Source: Christensenella sp. UBA5893 (GTDB lineage Bacteria > Bacillota > Clostridia > Christensenellales > UBA1242). From it: 41,688 nt of DNA. The notes below the pieces were generated by a model. It ran no database searches, was not told where the DNA came from, and saw only the letters and a program-made list of their open reading frames with translations. Shown here piece by piece: positions 16,269 through 26,100 of this stretch. Location: positions 1 to 41,688 of the forward strand of contig DJER01000003.1 of the NCBI GenBank assembly GCA_002431905.1, given 5' to 3'. The stretch's first letter is position 1; every line of letters starts with the position of its first letter. The translations under genes and the position numbers were made by a program.

Positions 16269-17183
16269 TTAGAATTGTATATCTTCAATGTCGTCAATAA
16301 GCCCGTTTGCGAGTGATATTTTGTAGTCCTTTGCTTTGTCTTTGAAGTAAAGCGTGTATACAAGTGGTGATATTTTGTATAAATTTATACTAACAAGACC
16401 ATCAAAATACGAACTTAAATCATTTGTGTTGAGCACACTTTGCAAACGAGTTGTCAAATACTTATTGGCAGTATTATAGTCCTTTATGATTATTGCATCA
16501 AAAAATTTGTAAGGTAATAAAAAATGGGGGTATTTGGTTTCTTTTTCGCCTTCCTTTTTATAAAATTCATCACTCATTTTTTCCATATTATTGGCATTAA
16601 AGATTGATAATATTTTATATCTTAATGAGTTGCTTGTGCTTTTTAGACATTTTATTTTTGTGTCATCAATTTCAATCTCTTCGCCATAACATGAGTAAAA
16701 AGTTTTGTTTTCGGTGTTAAAAGTTGTAAGAATTTTGCTATTTTCACTTTCGCCCATAATATATATAAGGTTACCTTTTGTCCAAATATTGCAGTTTGCT
16801 TGATTAACTTCATAAACATATTCGCCGGTTATGGAAGATATGCAAATTCTATCGGTGTAACACTTGACAAGATATCTAACATTCTTTATTTGGCAGGAAT
16901 GATTTTCTATTGGAGCAGTAGAGTATAATGTAAATAATTTTAGGTTAATTTCATATCTATCATTAAAAGAATAAATTTCGTAATATGGTGTGTTTTTGAA
17001 ATCTTGTTCTTCAAACTTTACAGTATATGGAATTGACATTGTTTTGCTTATTGGGTAGGCAAGAAAGGTAAAATTTTGTTTTGGGTCTTCCACTTCAACA
17101 ATGTGTTTGCTGTCCAATTCATAATTTTTATTTTCTATTTGCAACAAAAAATCAAATTGTGATGAAATAACTATTTTTTTCAT
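16269..17183 (-). CDS. Uncharacterised protein upstream of the HTH gene
   Basis: I do not recognise this 304-residue protein. It has no signal peptide or membrane segment and is rich in short beta-strand-like segments with many Tyr, Ile and Asn (KNTPYYEIYSFNDRYEINLK, CNIWTKGNLIYIMGESENS), which suggests a beta-propeller-like or other beta-rich fold. The second half is more helical (NANNMEKMSDEFYKKEGEKE, YNTANKYLTTRLQSVLNTND). The ATG lies only five bases after TATACT (17194-17189) with no ribosome binding site, so the mRNA may be leaderless. A weak hairpin (TTCTAAAT / ATTTAGAA) overlaps its stop codon. The HTH gene follows after 109 bases with its own promoter. Confidence 0.72.
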   Translation of the reverse strand: MKKIVISSQFDFLLQIENKNYELDSKHIVEVEDPKQNFTFLAYPISKTMSIPYTVKFEEQDFKNTPYYEIYSFNDRYEINLKLFTLYSTAPIENHSCQIKNVRYLVKCYTDRICISSITGEYVYEVNQANCNIWTKGNLIYIMGESENSKILTTFNTENKTFYSCYGEEIEIDDTKIKCLKSTSNSLRYKILSIFNANNMEKMSDEFYKKEGEKETKYPHFLLPYKFFDAIIIKDYNTANKYLTTRLQSVLNTNDLSSYFDGLVSINLYKISPLVYTLYFKDKAKDYKISLANGLIDDIEDIQF

Positions 17184-17236
17184 ATTTTAGTATATGCAAA
17201 TGTTGTTTACATATGAGAATATTTTAAATTTTGCTA

Positions 17237-17265
17237 TTGACAATGTGAGTATATAAGTATAGAAT
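17237..17265 (+). promoter_or_regulatory. Promoter of the 17292 membrane protein
   Basis: TTGACA (17237-17242), 17 bp and TAGAAT (17260-17265), followed by AAGGGAG before the ATG. Confidence 0.75.
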
Positions 17266-17291
17266 GTAAATAAGAAAAGGGAGAATAATAA

Positions 17292-18068
17292 ATGAATAGT
17301 CAAAAATTGGTAAAAGATATTCAAAACTATTATGATAGCGTTAATGCCTATAATAAAAAAATAAAGGGAATTCAAAAAACTGACAAAATGTCAAAAAAAG
17401 CTTTTTTATTTGATATGACGGGCGCATCTTTAACATATGGTATAATTGGAATTTTGTGTTTAGCACCTGTTGCATTAAAATTGGGCAGTGTGCCAATTGC
17501 TTTGATAATGGGTGGTTGTTTGGGCTTGGTTTCTGCTTTCTTTGGTGGATTGACTGAATGGATTTCATCAAAGAACAAAGGAGAGATTGGAAGAATTTCA
17601 ATAACAAACAAAGCCAAAAATTATCCTTGGAAGTCAATGATATATAAAAATATTTTAAGAAAAGGTTATGTTACATACAAAGACCTTGAAAAATTAAGAG
17701 AACTTAACAATCGCAACAAAAATGTGCTTAACAATTATGTGAAAGACGTATTGAGAAAATGCGAAAATTATGCAAACTCAAAAGAGGTTGATGATCAAAC
17801 AGATTGGTTAGTTCTTTCAAATAGGTTGCAAGATAAAGAGTTTTCTGAATTGGCTGGTGCAATTCGAAAATTAAATAGTGATTTAAAACAATTGGAAGAT
17901 ATTGATACAGGCATAATGACAAAAGAAGAACTCAACAAACCAATAATCGTAAAAGATTATGAAGTTGAAGAATTTAAAGTTGAAAACAACCAAAAGGCAA
18001 ACACAAAAGCATCAAAAACATATACAACTGAAAAAACTTACAGCAAAGATGATGAATATACAAAGTAA
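17292..18068 (+). CDS. Uncharacterised two-TM protein, first of a paralogous pair
   Basis: A 258-residue protein of unknown function. Residues 1-38 are a charged helix (QKLVKDIQNYYDSVNAYNKK). Two membrane segments at about 44-64 and 69-92 form a tight hairpin (TYGIIGILCLAPVALKLGSV and IALIMGGCLGLVSAFFGGL). A long charged, probably coiled cytoplasmic region follows (about 95-215). The polar tail is rich in Lys and Thr (KASKTYTTEKTYSKDDEYTK). The next gene at 18165 has the same plan and a similar tail, so the two are diverged duplicates. Each has its own TTGACA promoter and a near-identical terminator, so they are separate transcripts. Confidence 0.75.
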   Translation: MNSQKLVKDIQNYYDSVNAYNKKIKGIQKTDKMSKKAFLFDMTGASLTYGIIGILCLAPVALKLGSVPIALIMGGCLGLVSAFFGGLTEWISSKNKGEIGRISITNKAKNYPWKSMIYKNILRKGYVTYKDLEKLRELNNRNKNVLNNYVKDVLRKCENYANSKEVDDQTDWLVLSNRLQDKEFSELAGAIRKLNSDLKQLEDIDTGIMTKEELNKPIIVKDYEVEEFKVENNQKANTKASKTYTTEKTYSKDDEYTK

Positions 18069-18079
18069 AAACAAAAATG

Positions 18080-18106
18080 ACTTGCAGATATTGCAAGTTT
18101 TTTTTA
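18080..18106 (+). terminator. Terminator after the 17292 gene
   Basis: ACTTGCA, a GATAT loop and TGCAAGT, then a run of T. The stem is identical to the one after the paralog at 18165. Confidence 0.85.
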
Positions 18107-18115
18107 TGTTGAATA

Positions 18116-18144
18116 TTGACAAAATATTGTGCCAAGGTTAAACT
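18116..18144 (+). promoter_or_regulatory. Promoter of the 18165 membrane protein
   Basis: TTGACA (18116-18121), 17 bp and TAAACT (18139-18144). Confidence 0.7.
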
Positions 18145-18164
18145 ATAAGTGAAAGTGAGTTATT

Positions 18165-18971
18165 ATGAAAGAAATTGACGATATAAAAAATTTAATTAAG
18201 GTGCTTGAAGAGTCATATGCAAAAGTAAATGATTATGCAAAAACAAAAAAAGCATACAGAAAAGTAGGGTGGGGTTCATTCTTCCACAAGGGTTGGATAA
18301 TTGACGCATTGATGTTTTTGGCGTTTGTTGGTGGTGCAATTGGTCTTTGTGTTTCGCCATTGATACCTTCAAGTATGATTGCATTGTCTTTTGTTATTGT
18401 TCCTGTTGTTGGACTTGTGTCACTAATGGCATCAAAAGCAATAAGAATTATTATGCAAACAAAATTTGAAGATGGTCAAAAAGAAGAAAGTTGCGTTCAA
18501 AAACTTTTGGATATTGGCAATGAAATGGAAACCGCATCAATGCTCCTTGAACATAAATACAAAGATTTGCTTAATGTTAAGGACGGCTTTACTTACAGAG
18601 ATTTGAAAGAATACAGAAAATGTATTGAAGATATAAAATATTTTTGTGGCGACAAATTGGAAGAATTGATAAACTCTATGCCACAAGTTGATAAAAATAA
18701 AAGTGGCGAAGAACAAAAAATGTGGCAAGAAGCTAAAGATGTTGTTTGCTCACAAAGGAATAAAATTATGGTTGCAGCATGTGAGTGCAAAAATGGCGAA
18801 GCAAAATATCGCAATATTGATTTAACAAATTTGAGTGAGAAAAAACTTTGTGAAAAATTACCTGTATTCACAACCGAAAAATTTAGTGAAAAAACAAAAG
18901 AACCCCAAAAAGTTTATTCAAAACAATATGTTCAAAACAATAAAGAAAAAACCGAAGAACTAGATAGATAA
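18165..18971 (+). CDS. Uncharacterised two-TM protein, second of a paralogous pair
   Basis: A 268-residue protein with the same layout as the one at 17292. It has an N-terminal charged helix (DIKNLIKVLEESYAKVNDYA), two membrane segments at about 45-66 and 70-90 (IDALMFLAFVGGAIGLCV and MIALSFVIVPVVGLVSLMA), a long helical cytoplasmic region and a polar tail (FTTEKFSEKTKEPQKVYSKQ) echoing the TTEK...YSK tail of its neighbour. It has more cysteines than most proteins here. GTGAG before the ATG is a modest ribosome binding site. The function is unknown; the hairpin-plus-coil plan would suit a membrane-attached scaffold. Confidence 0.75.
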   Translation: MKEIDDIKNLIKVLEESYAKVNDYAKTKKAYRKVGWGSFFHKGWIIDALMFLAFVGGAIGLCVSPLIPSSMIALSFVIVPVVGLVSLMASKAIRIIMQTKFEDGQKEESCVQKLLDIGNEMETASMLLEHKYKDLLNVKDGFTYRDLKEYRKCIEDIKYFCGDKLEELINSMPQVDKNKSGEEQKMWQEAKDVVCSQRNKIMVAACECKNGEAKYRNIDLTNLSEKKLCEKLPVFTTEKFSEKTKEPQKVYSKQYVQNNKEKTEELDR

Positions 18972-18978
18972 AAATTAA

Positions 18979-19009
18979 AACTTGCAAAAAATATTGCAAG
19001 TTTTTTTAT
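18979..19009 (+). terminator. Terminator after the 18165 gene
   Basis: ACTTGCA and TGCAAGT around an A-rich loop, followed by seven T. Confidence 0.85.
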
Positions 19010-19078
19010 TTTCTATTTATTTATGCATAGTTTAACTTTTTGTTTTTTGTCAATAATTTTAACAAAGGTAGGGGCAAA

Positions 19079-19909
19079 ATGAAAAGTTATTCAAAATGGA
19101 CGGATGAAGAAGTTGTGAGATTGTTTAGATTTATAGAAGACGGCAAAAAGCAGAACAATAACTTGTCAGGGATGTTTTGTTTGTATGCAAAATTGACAAA
19201 TCGAAAACCCAATAGTGTTAGGAATTATTATTATGCCGAACTAAATGAGTTAGAAAACAATAAGGAAAGAAGGGAAAAATTGGGTATAGATATTTCACTT
19301 CATCAAAAAGTGGAACAAAAAGAATTTACGGAAGATGAAACCGAAAATTTGGTTCTTGAAATTTTGAGATTAACAAGCAAAGGTATTTCGGTAAGAAAGG
19401 CTTGTATGCAACTTGCAGGTGGAGATATAGACAAAATGGTAAGACTGCAAAACAAGTTTAGGTCGGTTGTTGTAAAAAATAAACCATTGTATGACAAATG
19501 TTTAAGCACTTTAAAAATAGAAAAACCAAACGTAAAACTTCAGAAACCAAATAATGTTGTTAGTTTTGTAAATCCAAAAAACCTTTTAAGCGAGAGTGAT
19601 ATAAATAGTTTGTTTATGGGGCTTGTAAGACTTGTTCAAAAACAAACTGAAGAAAGAGTGATAAGAGAGAACATTGGGCTTACAAATGCAAACGATACTC
19701 TAAAAAGAATGATAATAAAAATAAATGAAAAAGAAAAAGAAATAAAAACTCTGCAAAAAATGTTTAAATTGGAAAGTTTAAAAAATCAAAAATTAAATAC
19801 CGAAATTCAAAATTTAAGAATAAAAAATGCTGAAAAATGTAATAAAAATAAAGAATTAAAAGAATTTACTCAAAAATTTGAAAATAAAGAAATTACAAAA
19901 TTAAATTAA
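19079..19909 (+). CDS. Myb/SANT-like, RsfA-type transcription regulator
   Basis: A 276-residue protein. Residues about 3-60 (SYSKWTDEEVVRLFRFIEDG, NRKPNSVRNYYYAELNEL) form a Myb-like helix-turn-helix with the typical KWTDEE start. A second, related unit lies at about 80-140 (EFTEDETENLVLEILRLTSK, VRLQNKFRSVVV). The arrangement resembles the RsfA family of Bacillus, a prespore-specific regulator, but length and C-terminus differ. Residues about 205-276 form a coiled coil (IIKINEKEKEIKTLQKMF...) fit for dimerisation. I start it at the ATG at 19079, which has AGGTAGGGG ahead; a TTG-type start 39 bases earlier has no support. It is separated from addB by its own stop and a promoter. Confidence 0.8.
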   Translation: MKSYSKWTDEEVVRLFRFIEDGKKQNNNLSGMFCLYAKLTNRKPNSVRNYYYAELNELENNKERREKLGIDISLHQKVEQKEFTEDETENLVLEILRLTSKGISVRKACMQLAGGDIDKMVRLQNKFRSVVVKNKPLYDKCLSTLKIEKPNVKLQKPNNVVSFVNPKNLLSESDINSLFMGLVRLVQKQTEERVIRENIGLTNANDTLKRMIIKINEKEKEIKTLQKMFKLESLKNQKLNTEIQNLRIKNAEKCNKNKELKEFTQKFENKEITKLN

Positions 19910-19925
19910 AAGAGCAAACATTTCT

Positions 19926-19954
19926 TTTACATTCTTATCAAATTTTGATATTAT
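19926..19954 (+). promoter_or_regulatory. addB promoter, probably giving a leaderless mRNA
   Basis: TTTACA (19926-19931), 17 bp and TATTAT (19949-19954). The addB ATG begins six bases later, at the expected transcription start, and there is no ribosome binding site. Confidence 0.55.
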
Positions 19955-19960
19955 ATATCT

Positions 19961-22900
19961 ATGATAAAAATTATTACAGGTCAAAAGTTAATTGACATTT
20001 CAAAAAGCGTTATATATGAAATAAACGATAAAAAGGAAAATCTATCAAGCCAAAACATAATTGTTGTGCCTGATAGATTTTCTTTGCTTGCTGAAAAAAT
20101 GGTTTTTGATGTTTTAAACATTAAGAGCAGTTTCAATATTCGAGTTATGGGAATAACATCACTTGCAAAAGATATCATTTCAAAAGCGGGGCTAAATTGT
20201 GTTTACCTAACAACTGACGAATGCAAATTTTTGCTGTTTAGAGCATTGCAAAAGTGTAAAGATAATTTCACTTGTTTTTCAAAAAATTTAAGTCAAGGCC
20301 TTTGCCAAAAAATTCAAAACATCTTAAGTCTTATTCGCTCAAGCGAAGTCAATTCAAACATGTTAAGATTGGCTGGTGACAATGCAAGTGTTAGCACACA
20401 AAAAAAATTGCAAGACTTGTCTATGATAAATGAAGAATATGACAATCTTTTCAACGGAAGACTTGACGGAACAAACACTCTAAAATTGTTCACTTCAATA
20501 ATTGAACAAACGGAAAGTATAAAAAACACAAACTTTTATTTTTGTGGATTTGATGCATTCACAAAACAAGGTTATGAAATTTTGCGTAATATCTTTAAGA
20601 CAGCAAGCAATGTTACCGTTGGTTGTTTTTATCCAAACAGTAACAAAAATAATATGATATTTGACAAAGAAATGTTTAATAACATAACCGATATTTTAAA
20701 AGAAGAGAAAATTGAATATACTGTGCAAGAAAGTCATCAAGTTTTAAGTATTCCACAAAAAGAACTGTTTGATAATGTATATGGTTTTGGCATAAAACCA
20801 ATGCAAGATTTTGGGTATGTCAATGTTTTGGAACTTGCAACAAAGCAAGATGAAATCAAAGTTTGTGCAAACAAAATTGCAAGTTTAACAAAACAAAAAA
20901 AATGTAAGTATAGAGATATTTCAATAATTACAACAAGTGACTATTTTGAAGATTTAAAAAATGTTTTTGATAGATATCAAATATCATATTATATAGACAC
21001 ATCAAAGCAGTTCTATAACACAGAAATTTGTAATTTTATTAGATTTGTTTTGGACATAAAAAATGAAGATTTTAGTAGTGAAAGTTTGATAAATTTATTA
21101 AATAACTCATTTGTAAACTTGGATAAAAACCAAAAACAAGACATACAAAACTACATAATAACAAATGATATTGAATACAAAAAAGCAGGCAGGCTTTTTG
21201 AAAATTTTGACTTGCAAGTATTTGGCGAAATTATAAAACAAACTCAAAATTTTAAAGATAAAGACAATATCAAAAATTATATAAAAATATTAAAAAATAT
21301 ACTAGAAAAATGCGAAATTAAGTCAAAAATTGATAATTTGTGCGGTATTTTTGCAAAAAATAACGATTTGTTTAATCAAAAATTATATTCGCAAGTAATG
21401 GATAAAATCGAAAACTTGAATAATGAACTTGTTGATTGCATAGAAGACGAATTGACATTTACCGAATTTTATGAGTTGTATATAAGTGCATTAAAAGAAA
21501 TAAAAATTTCACAAGTACCATTAAGTTTGGATAGTGTTTTTGTTGGCGATGCAAGTTCAAGTTTTTTTGAAAAAACAAAATACTATTTCGTCTTGGGTGC
21601 AAATCAAGATGTTTTGCCAAAGCCAACAAAAGATTTGGCAATATTAAGTGACAGTGAAATTGAAGAAGTTGACAATGTTATAAAAATTTCGCCAACTTCA
21701 AAAATGATAAACAGACGAACAAAATTTAAACTCTTTGATTTGTTGTCATCTGCTGAACAAAAACTTTATGTTTTCTATCACTTGCAAAGTGATGATGGTA
21801 AAAAAGTTTTGTCAAGTCCGTTTGTTAATGACATATTGACAATATGTGGCGATAAAATCAAAATAACACAAAATGACATATATGAAAAATTTGATTTGGA
21901 CGATATAACAAAAACAATGTTTTCTTGCCCAAATATTGTTGAAGCAATAAGCAACCTAAACAGCAGTAATCAAGATAGTCCACTAATTAAAAAAAGTTTG
22001 CTCTCAATTGGAATAAAATTGGAATATGAAAAACCAAATATGGGAAGTATTACAAACGGCGAGATGATGCTTACATCCGACAAAACCAAGGTAAGCCAAA
22101 TTGAGTGCTACTATAGGTGTCCTTTTTCACATTTCATTAACTATGGTCTAAAATTGCAAGAACAAAAAACGGCAACAATTGAAGCCAATGAGTTTGGGAA
22201 CTTTTTGCACAAGTTTGCAGATGTTTATGTTAAAGAAAATAAGGACAACTTAAAATCTTTGTCACAAGATGAAATCAAAGAGCAAACATTAAATGTTTTT
22301 GATTCAATTTTACAAATGAAAGATTACCAAAAACTGACCGATGACGAGAATATTGTAACACTTAATATGTTAAGGGATGAAGTGTTAAGATTTGCAAAAT
22401 TTTTGTCATACGAAGCAATCAATTCTGATTTCAAACCAATGGAAACCGAGTATAGTTTTAAAAATGAAAATGTCTATGTTATGTATCAAGACAAAAAATA
22501 CAAGATTGTTGGTGTAATTGATAGAATTGACAGGTGTGATGATTATTTTAGAATTATCGACTACAAGACTGGTTCGGCAAGCAAGCAAAACTCAAGCTTA
22601 AAAAATGTTTACTATGGCACAAAAATTCAAGTTTATGTTTATCTTTATGCAATTGAAAAAACAATGGGTCTAAAGCCTTTTGGTGCATTTTATCTGCCAA
22701 TTGTTCAAAGTTATGGCGATGCAACTGACGAGAACGAAAGCGATTATAAACTTTATGGCTATTTTTTGGATGATATAAACCTTGTTGAAAGAGCAGACAA
22801 AACTTTTAATGTGGAAAAAGGTGTGAGTAGATTTTTGCAAGCAAAGTATTCAAAAACATCAACCGAAAATGATAAAAAATTTGCATATAGCAAAAACTTA

Positions 22901-23125
22901 TCAAAAGAAGAAATCGATAATATTACAAAATATTCGCTTGACATTGTAAAGCAAGGCATAAAAGAAATTGTTGGTGGAAATATTGCAGTTTCGCCTTTTG
23001 ATGGCGAATGTCAATTTTGCAAATATAAATCAATTTGTGGAATTGATGTAATTTTGGCAGGCGAAAGAAAAGGTGTAAAAATAACCAAAAACGCATTTAG
23101 TGAAGTGGAGAACAAAAATGGCTAA
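19961..23125 (+). CDS. addB: ATP-dependent helicase/nuclease subunit B (AddB)
   Basis: AddB pairs with AddA to resect double-strand breaks and act at Chi sites. The 1054-residue protein keeps the iron-sulfur cluster cysteines, C720 and C1017-x2-C1020-x5-C1026, in the spacing found in Bacillus AddB. The RecB-family nuclease domain is also present, with EFGNFLHKF, then IDRIDRCDDYFRIIDYKTG (active site D867-Y-K869). The N-terminus begins MIKIITGQKLIDISKS: where most AddB proteins have a Walker A loop (GxxGSGKS), none is visible, so this subunit probably does not bind ATP there. The start ATG has no ribosome binding site. The last eight bases overlap addA. Confidence 0.94.
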   Translation: MIKIITGQKLIDISKSVIYEINDKKENLSSQNIIVVPDRFSLLAEKMVFDVLNIKSSFNIRVMGITSLAKDIISKAGLNCVYLTTDECKFLLFRALQKCKDNFTCFSKNLSQGLCQKIQNILSLIRSSEVNSNMLRLAGDNASVSTQKKLQDLSMINEEYDNLFNGRLDGTNTLKLFTSIIEQTESIKNTNFYFCGFDAFTKQGYEILRNIFKTASNVTVGCFYPNSNKNNMIFDKEMFNNITDILKEEKIEYTVQESHQVLSIPQKELFDNVYGFGIKPMQDFGYVNVLELATKQDEIKVCANKIASLTKQKKCKYRDISIITTSDYFEDLKNVFDRYQISYYIDTSKQFYNTEICNFIRFVLDIKNEDFSSESLINLLNNSFVNLDKNQKQDIQNYIITNDIEYKKAGRLFENFDLQVFGEIIKQTQNFKDKDNIKNYIKILKNILEKCEIKSKIDNLCGIFAKNNDLFNQKLYSQVMDKIENLNNELVDCIEDELTFTEFYELYISALKEIKISQVPLSLDSVFVGDASSSFFEKTKYYFVLGANQDVLPKPTKDLAILSDSEIEEVDNVIKISPTSKMINRRTKFKLFDLLSSAEQKLYVFYHLQSDDGKKVLSSPFVNDILTICGDKIKITQNDIYEKFDLDDITKTMFSCPNIVEAISNLNSSNQDSPLIKKSLLSIGIKLEYEKPNMGSITNGEMMLTSDKTKVSQIECYYRCPFSHFINYGLKLQEQKTATIEANEFGNFLHKFADVYVKENKDNLKSLSQDEIKEQTLNVFDSILQMKDYQKLTDDENIVTLNMLRDEVLRFAKFLSYEAINSDFKPMETEYSFKNENVYVMYQDKKYKIVGVIDRIDRCDDYFRIIDYKTGSASKQNSSLKNVYYGTKIQVYVYLYAIEKTMGLKPFGAFYLPIVQSYGDATDENESDYKLYGYFLDDINLVERADKTFNVEKGVSRFLQAKYSKTSTENDKKFAYSKNLSKEEIDNITKYSLDIVKQGIKEIVGGNIAVSPFDGECQFCKYKSICGIDVILAGERKGVKITKNAFSEVENKNG

Positions 23126-26100
23126 TGAACAATTTAAAGTGATTGAAGAACAAGACGCTGTACTTAAATCTCACGACAAAAATATTGCAATTTCGGCATC
23201 AGCAGGAAGTGGTAAAACTTCGGTTATGATTAGAAAAATTGTAAAACTTATCATAGAAGAAAATTTTAAAATTGAAGATATTTTGGTGCTTACATACACA
23301 AATTCTGCAGCAAGCGAGATGAAGCAAAAACTAATAAATGCAATAACAAAGTCGGGAAAAGTTGAAATTCAAAAAGAACTTGACAACATTGTAAACAGTG
23401 ACATTTCTACCTTTGATAGTTTTTGCCAAAAGCTTGTAAAAAAATATTTCTATTTATTAGACATTGATCCTGCATTTAATGTTTTGCAAGGGAGCGAAGA
23501 AACTTTAATTCGTGGGAGAGCAATAAAAAATGCCATAAAATCATATAAAACATCAAATTTTGAAGAATTTTCTAGAATTTTTGACTTTTATGGGTCAAAT
23601 AGAACCGACAAAAAGATTAAAGAAATTGTGCTAAAAATGAACGATTTTTGTAGGTCAATTTTAGATTATAATGCTTTCAAGACAAAGTGTATGCAACTTT
23701 TTGAACCACAAGAAAACCCTATTGCAAGTCAAATTTTCTTTAAAGATGCAAAAGACCAGGTTAAGTATTTGTATGAAAAACTTAATGATTTACTTAATAT
23801 GTCGCAAAGCTTGGATTTTAAAAAATATTGCAAGTATCTAAATTCAATTCTTTCAAATGTTGGGATAATAAAAAACTCAAAAACACTTGATGAAATGATT
23901 GACAATGCAAACCTTGTAAAAATAGATCGTGCACCAATTAAAGACAAACGAGATGATTATTTATTACAAAAAATAAAATCTCAAAAAGAGAGATTTGACA
24001 GGTTGACAAAATCCCTAAAAGATTTTGGAAGTGGAGATGCGTATAAAAAATCTATAATCGTTTGCAAGGAAACAACTGAAATTTTCTTTGACCTTTATGA
24101 AAAATTCTTAAAGGAATATGAAAAAATTAAATTGTCAAAAAACTTGTTTGATTATAATGATATTGAAAGATTGACCTTAAAACTTTTTGAGAACAAAGAA
24201 GTTTTACAGGCGATAAAACAGAAATATAAACGTATTTTTGTTGATGAATTTCAGGATGCAAACCGAGTTCAAGAAAAATTGATTAAAGAGTTAAAAGGCA
24301 AAAATAATTTATTTTTGGTAGGCGATTTAAAGCAAGCAATTTATGGGTTTAGACAATCAAATGCAAAGATTTTTGCAAACATAATTTCGCAATTTGAACA
24401 AGATGAGGAATCGGAATATTTAAAACTTAACTGCAATTTTAGAACAACTCATCAAATACTAAATTTTGTAAATGAAATTTTTAGCATTATTATGACTCAA
24501 AAAACAGCAAGTTTGGACTATAAAAACAAATCAAAGTTAAATGGTCAAGGAGACTTTATGCAAGAAAAATCGCCTTGTGTTGAACTTGATATTTTGTATA
24601 GTGAAGAAGAACAACAAGAAAAAGCAAGTGGTGTTTATAGTGTTAAAGAAAATCAAAACAAAGAAAATGACGACACTTTGGCATCGGCCAATTTTGTTGC
24701 TGAAAGAATAACCAAACTTTTGGAAGAAGAAATTTATGATATAAATGAAAAGCGTTATCGAAAAATTGAATACAAGGATATTGCAATACTTTTACGTTCA
24801 CGAACAAAACAACAAGCATACATAGAAGCGTTTAACAATTATAATATTCCTGTGCTTGAAAATTCCAACGCAAATCTTGATGAAACTTTTGATGCAAGCA
24901 TTCTTATTAACTTGATAAAAATTAGTCAAAATTTTAAAGACGATATTTCTCTTGCAAGTGTTATGATGTCAAGCTTGTTTGATTTTTCTGCAAATGAAAT
25001 GTTGGGAATTAGAAATACTATCACCGGGAAGCAAAATTTTTATGAGTGTGTTCTTGGTTACAATAAGGATGACGAAATTAAAAGAAAAATTGATTATATG
25101 CAAGAACTTTTGCAAAAATTTGCATATAACACAACATATCAAAACTTAATATTTGCCCTAAATCAAATTTTGGAAGAAACAAACTATATATATAAAATTC
25201 AAAACAGTTTTAATGGACTTTCAAGGGCAAAAAATGTAAAAGATTTTGTAAATTCTTTCACAAACTCAAACTATAATTATTCAGTCACCGAATATATAAA
25301 TTTTATGAGAGAAAATGTGAGGGAGCAAAAAGTTGTTGGAGCAATAACATCAAACAATGTTGTAAATATAACAACAATGCATTCAAGCAAAGGTCTTGAA
25401 TGGCCGGTTGTAATTATTCCAGAACTTTCTGCATCATTTAACACAAACTCGCAAGAACCAGAAATTGTGATGAATGAAGAAGTCGGTTTGGGATTAAAAT
25501 ATTACGACCAAGAATCAAGACAAAAATGCAACAGCGTGTTTTTTAGTGTTGTAAAAACTTTTAACAAAATTGATGACATAAGCGAAAGGTTAAGGCTTTT
25601 GTATGTTGCGCTAACACGCCCAAAAAACAGACTTATTTTGATTGGACAAACAGACAAATTGGAATATGAAAGGTTTGAAAACGATTGGCAAATTATGGAT
25701 AGCAATAACTATTTAAGTCAAATTGTAAATTCTTTGCCAAAGTCCGATATCTCAAAAATCAATGCAAAGGTTACATCATTTAATTTGATGGGCGCAAAAG
25801 ATTATTTTTGTAATGTCATTGACCAAAAAGAATATCAAGGCGTTAGTAATATAAATAATATAAATGTACTAAATAAACAATATAGTGAAAAAGAAATAAA
25901 AGATTTGGCAACATATATTCAAAAAGGGTACTTTAACAAAAAGGCAATATACATTGCAGAAAAAAATTCTGTATCAAGCATCCTAAAAGCCGATGATGAC
26001 TTTGCAAGCAAAAATTATGAGCCAAACAAATTACTTACAAGCGAAGATAAATACCATAACATTCAAAAGAATGAACTTGGAAGTTTATATCACAAAATTT

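Noticed and set aside
16160..16363. Longer N-terminus of the HTH regulator
   Set aside because: The extra 68 residues read as translated intergenic A/T-rich sequence, and the ATG at 16159 has a clear TAGGAG.
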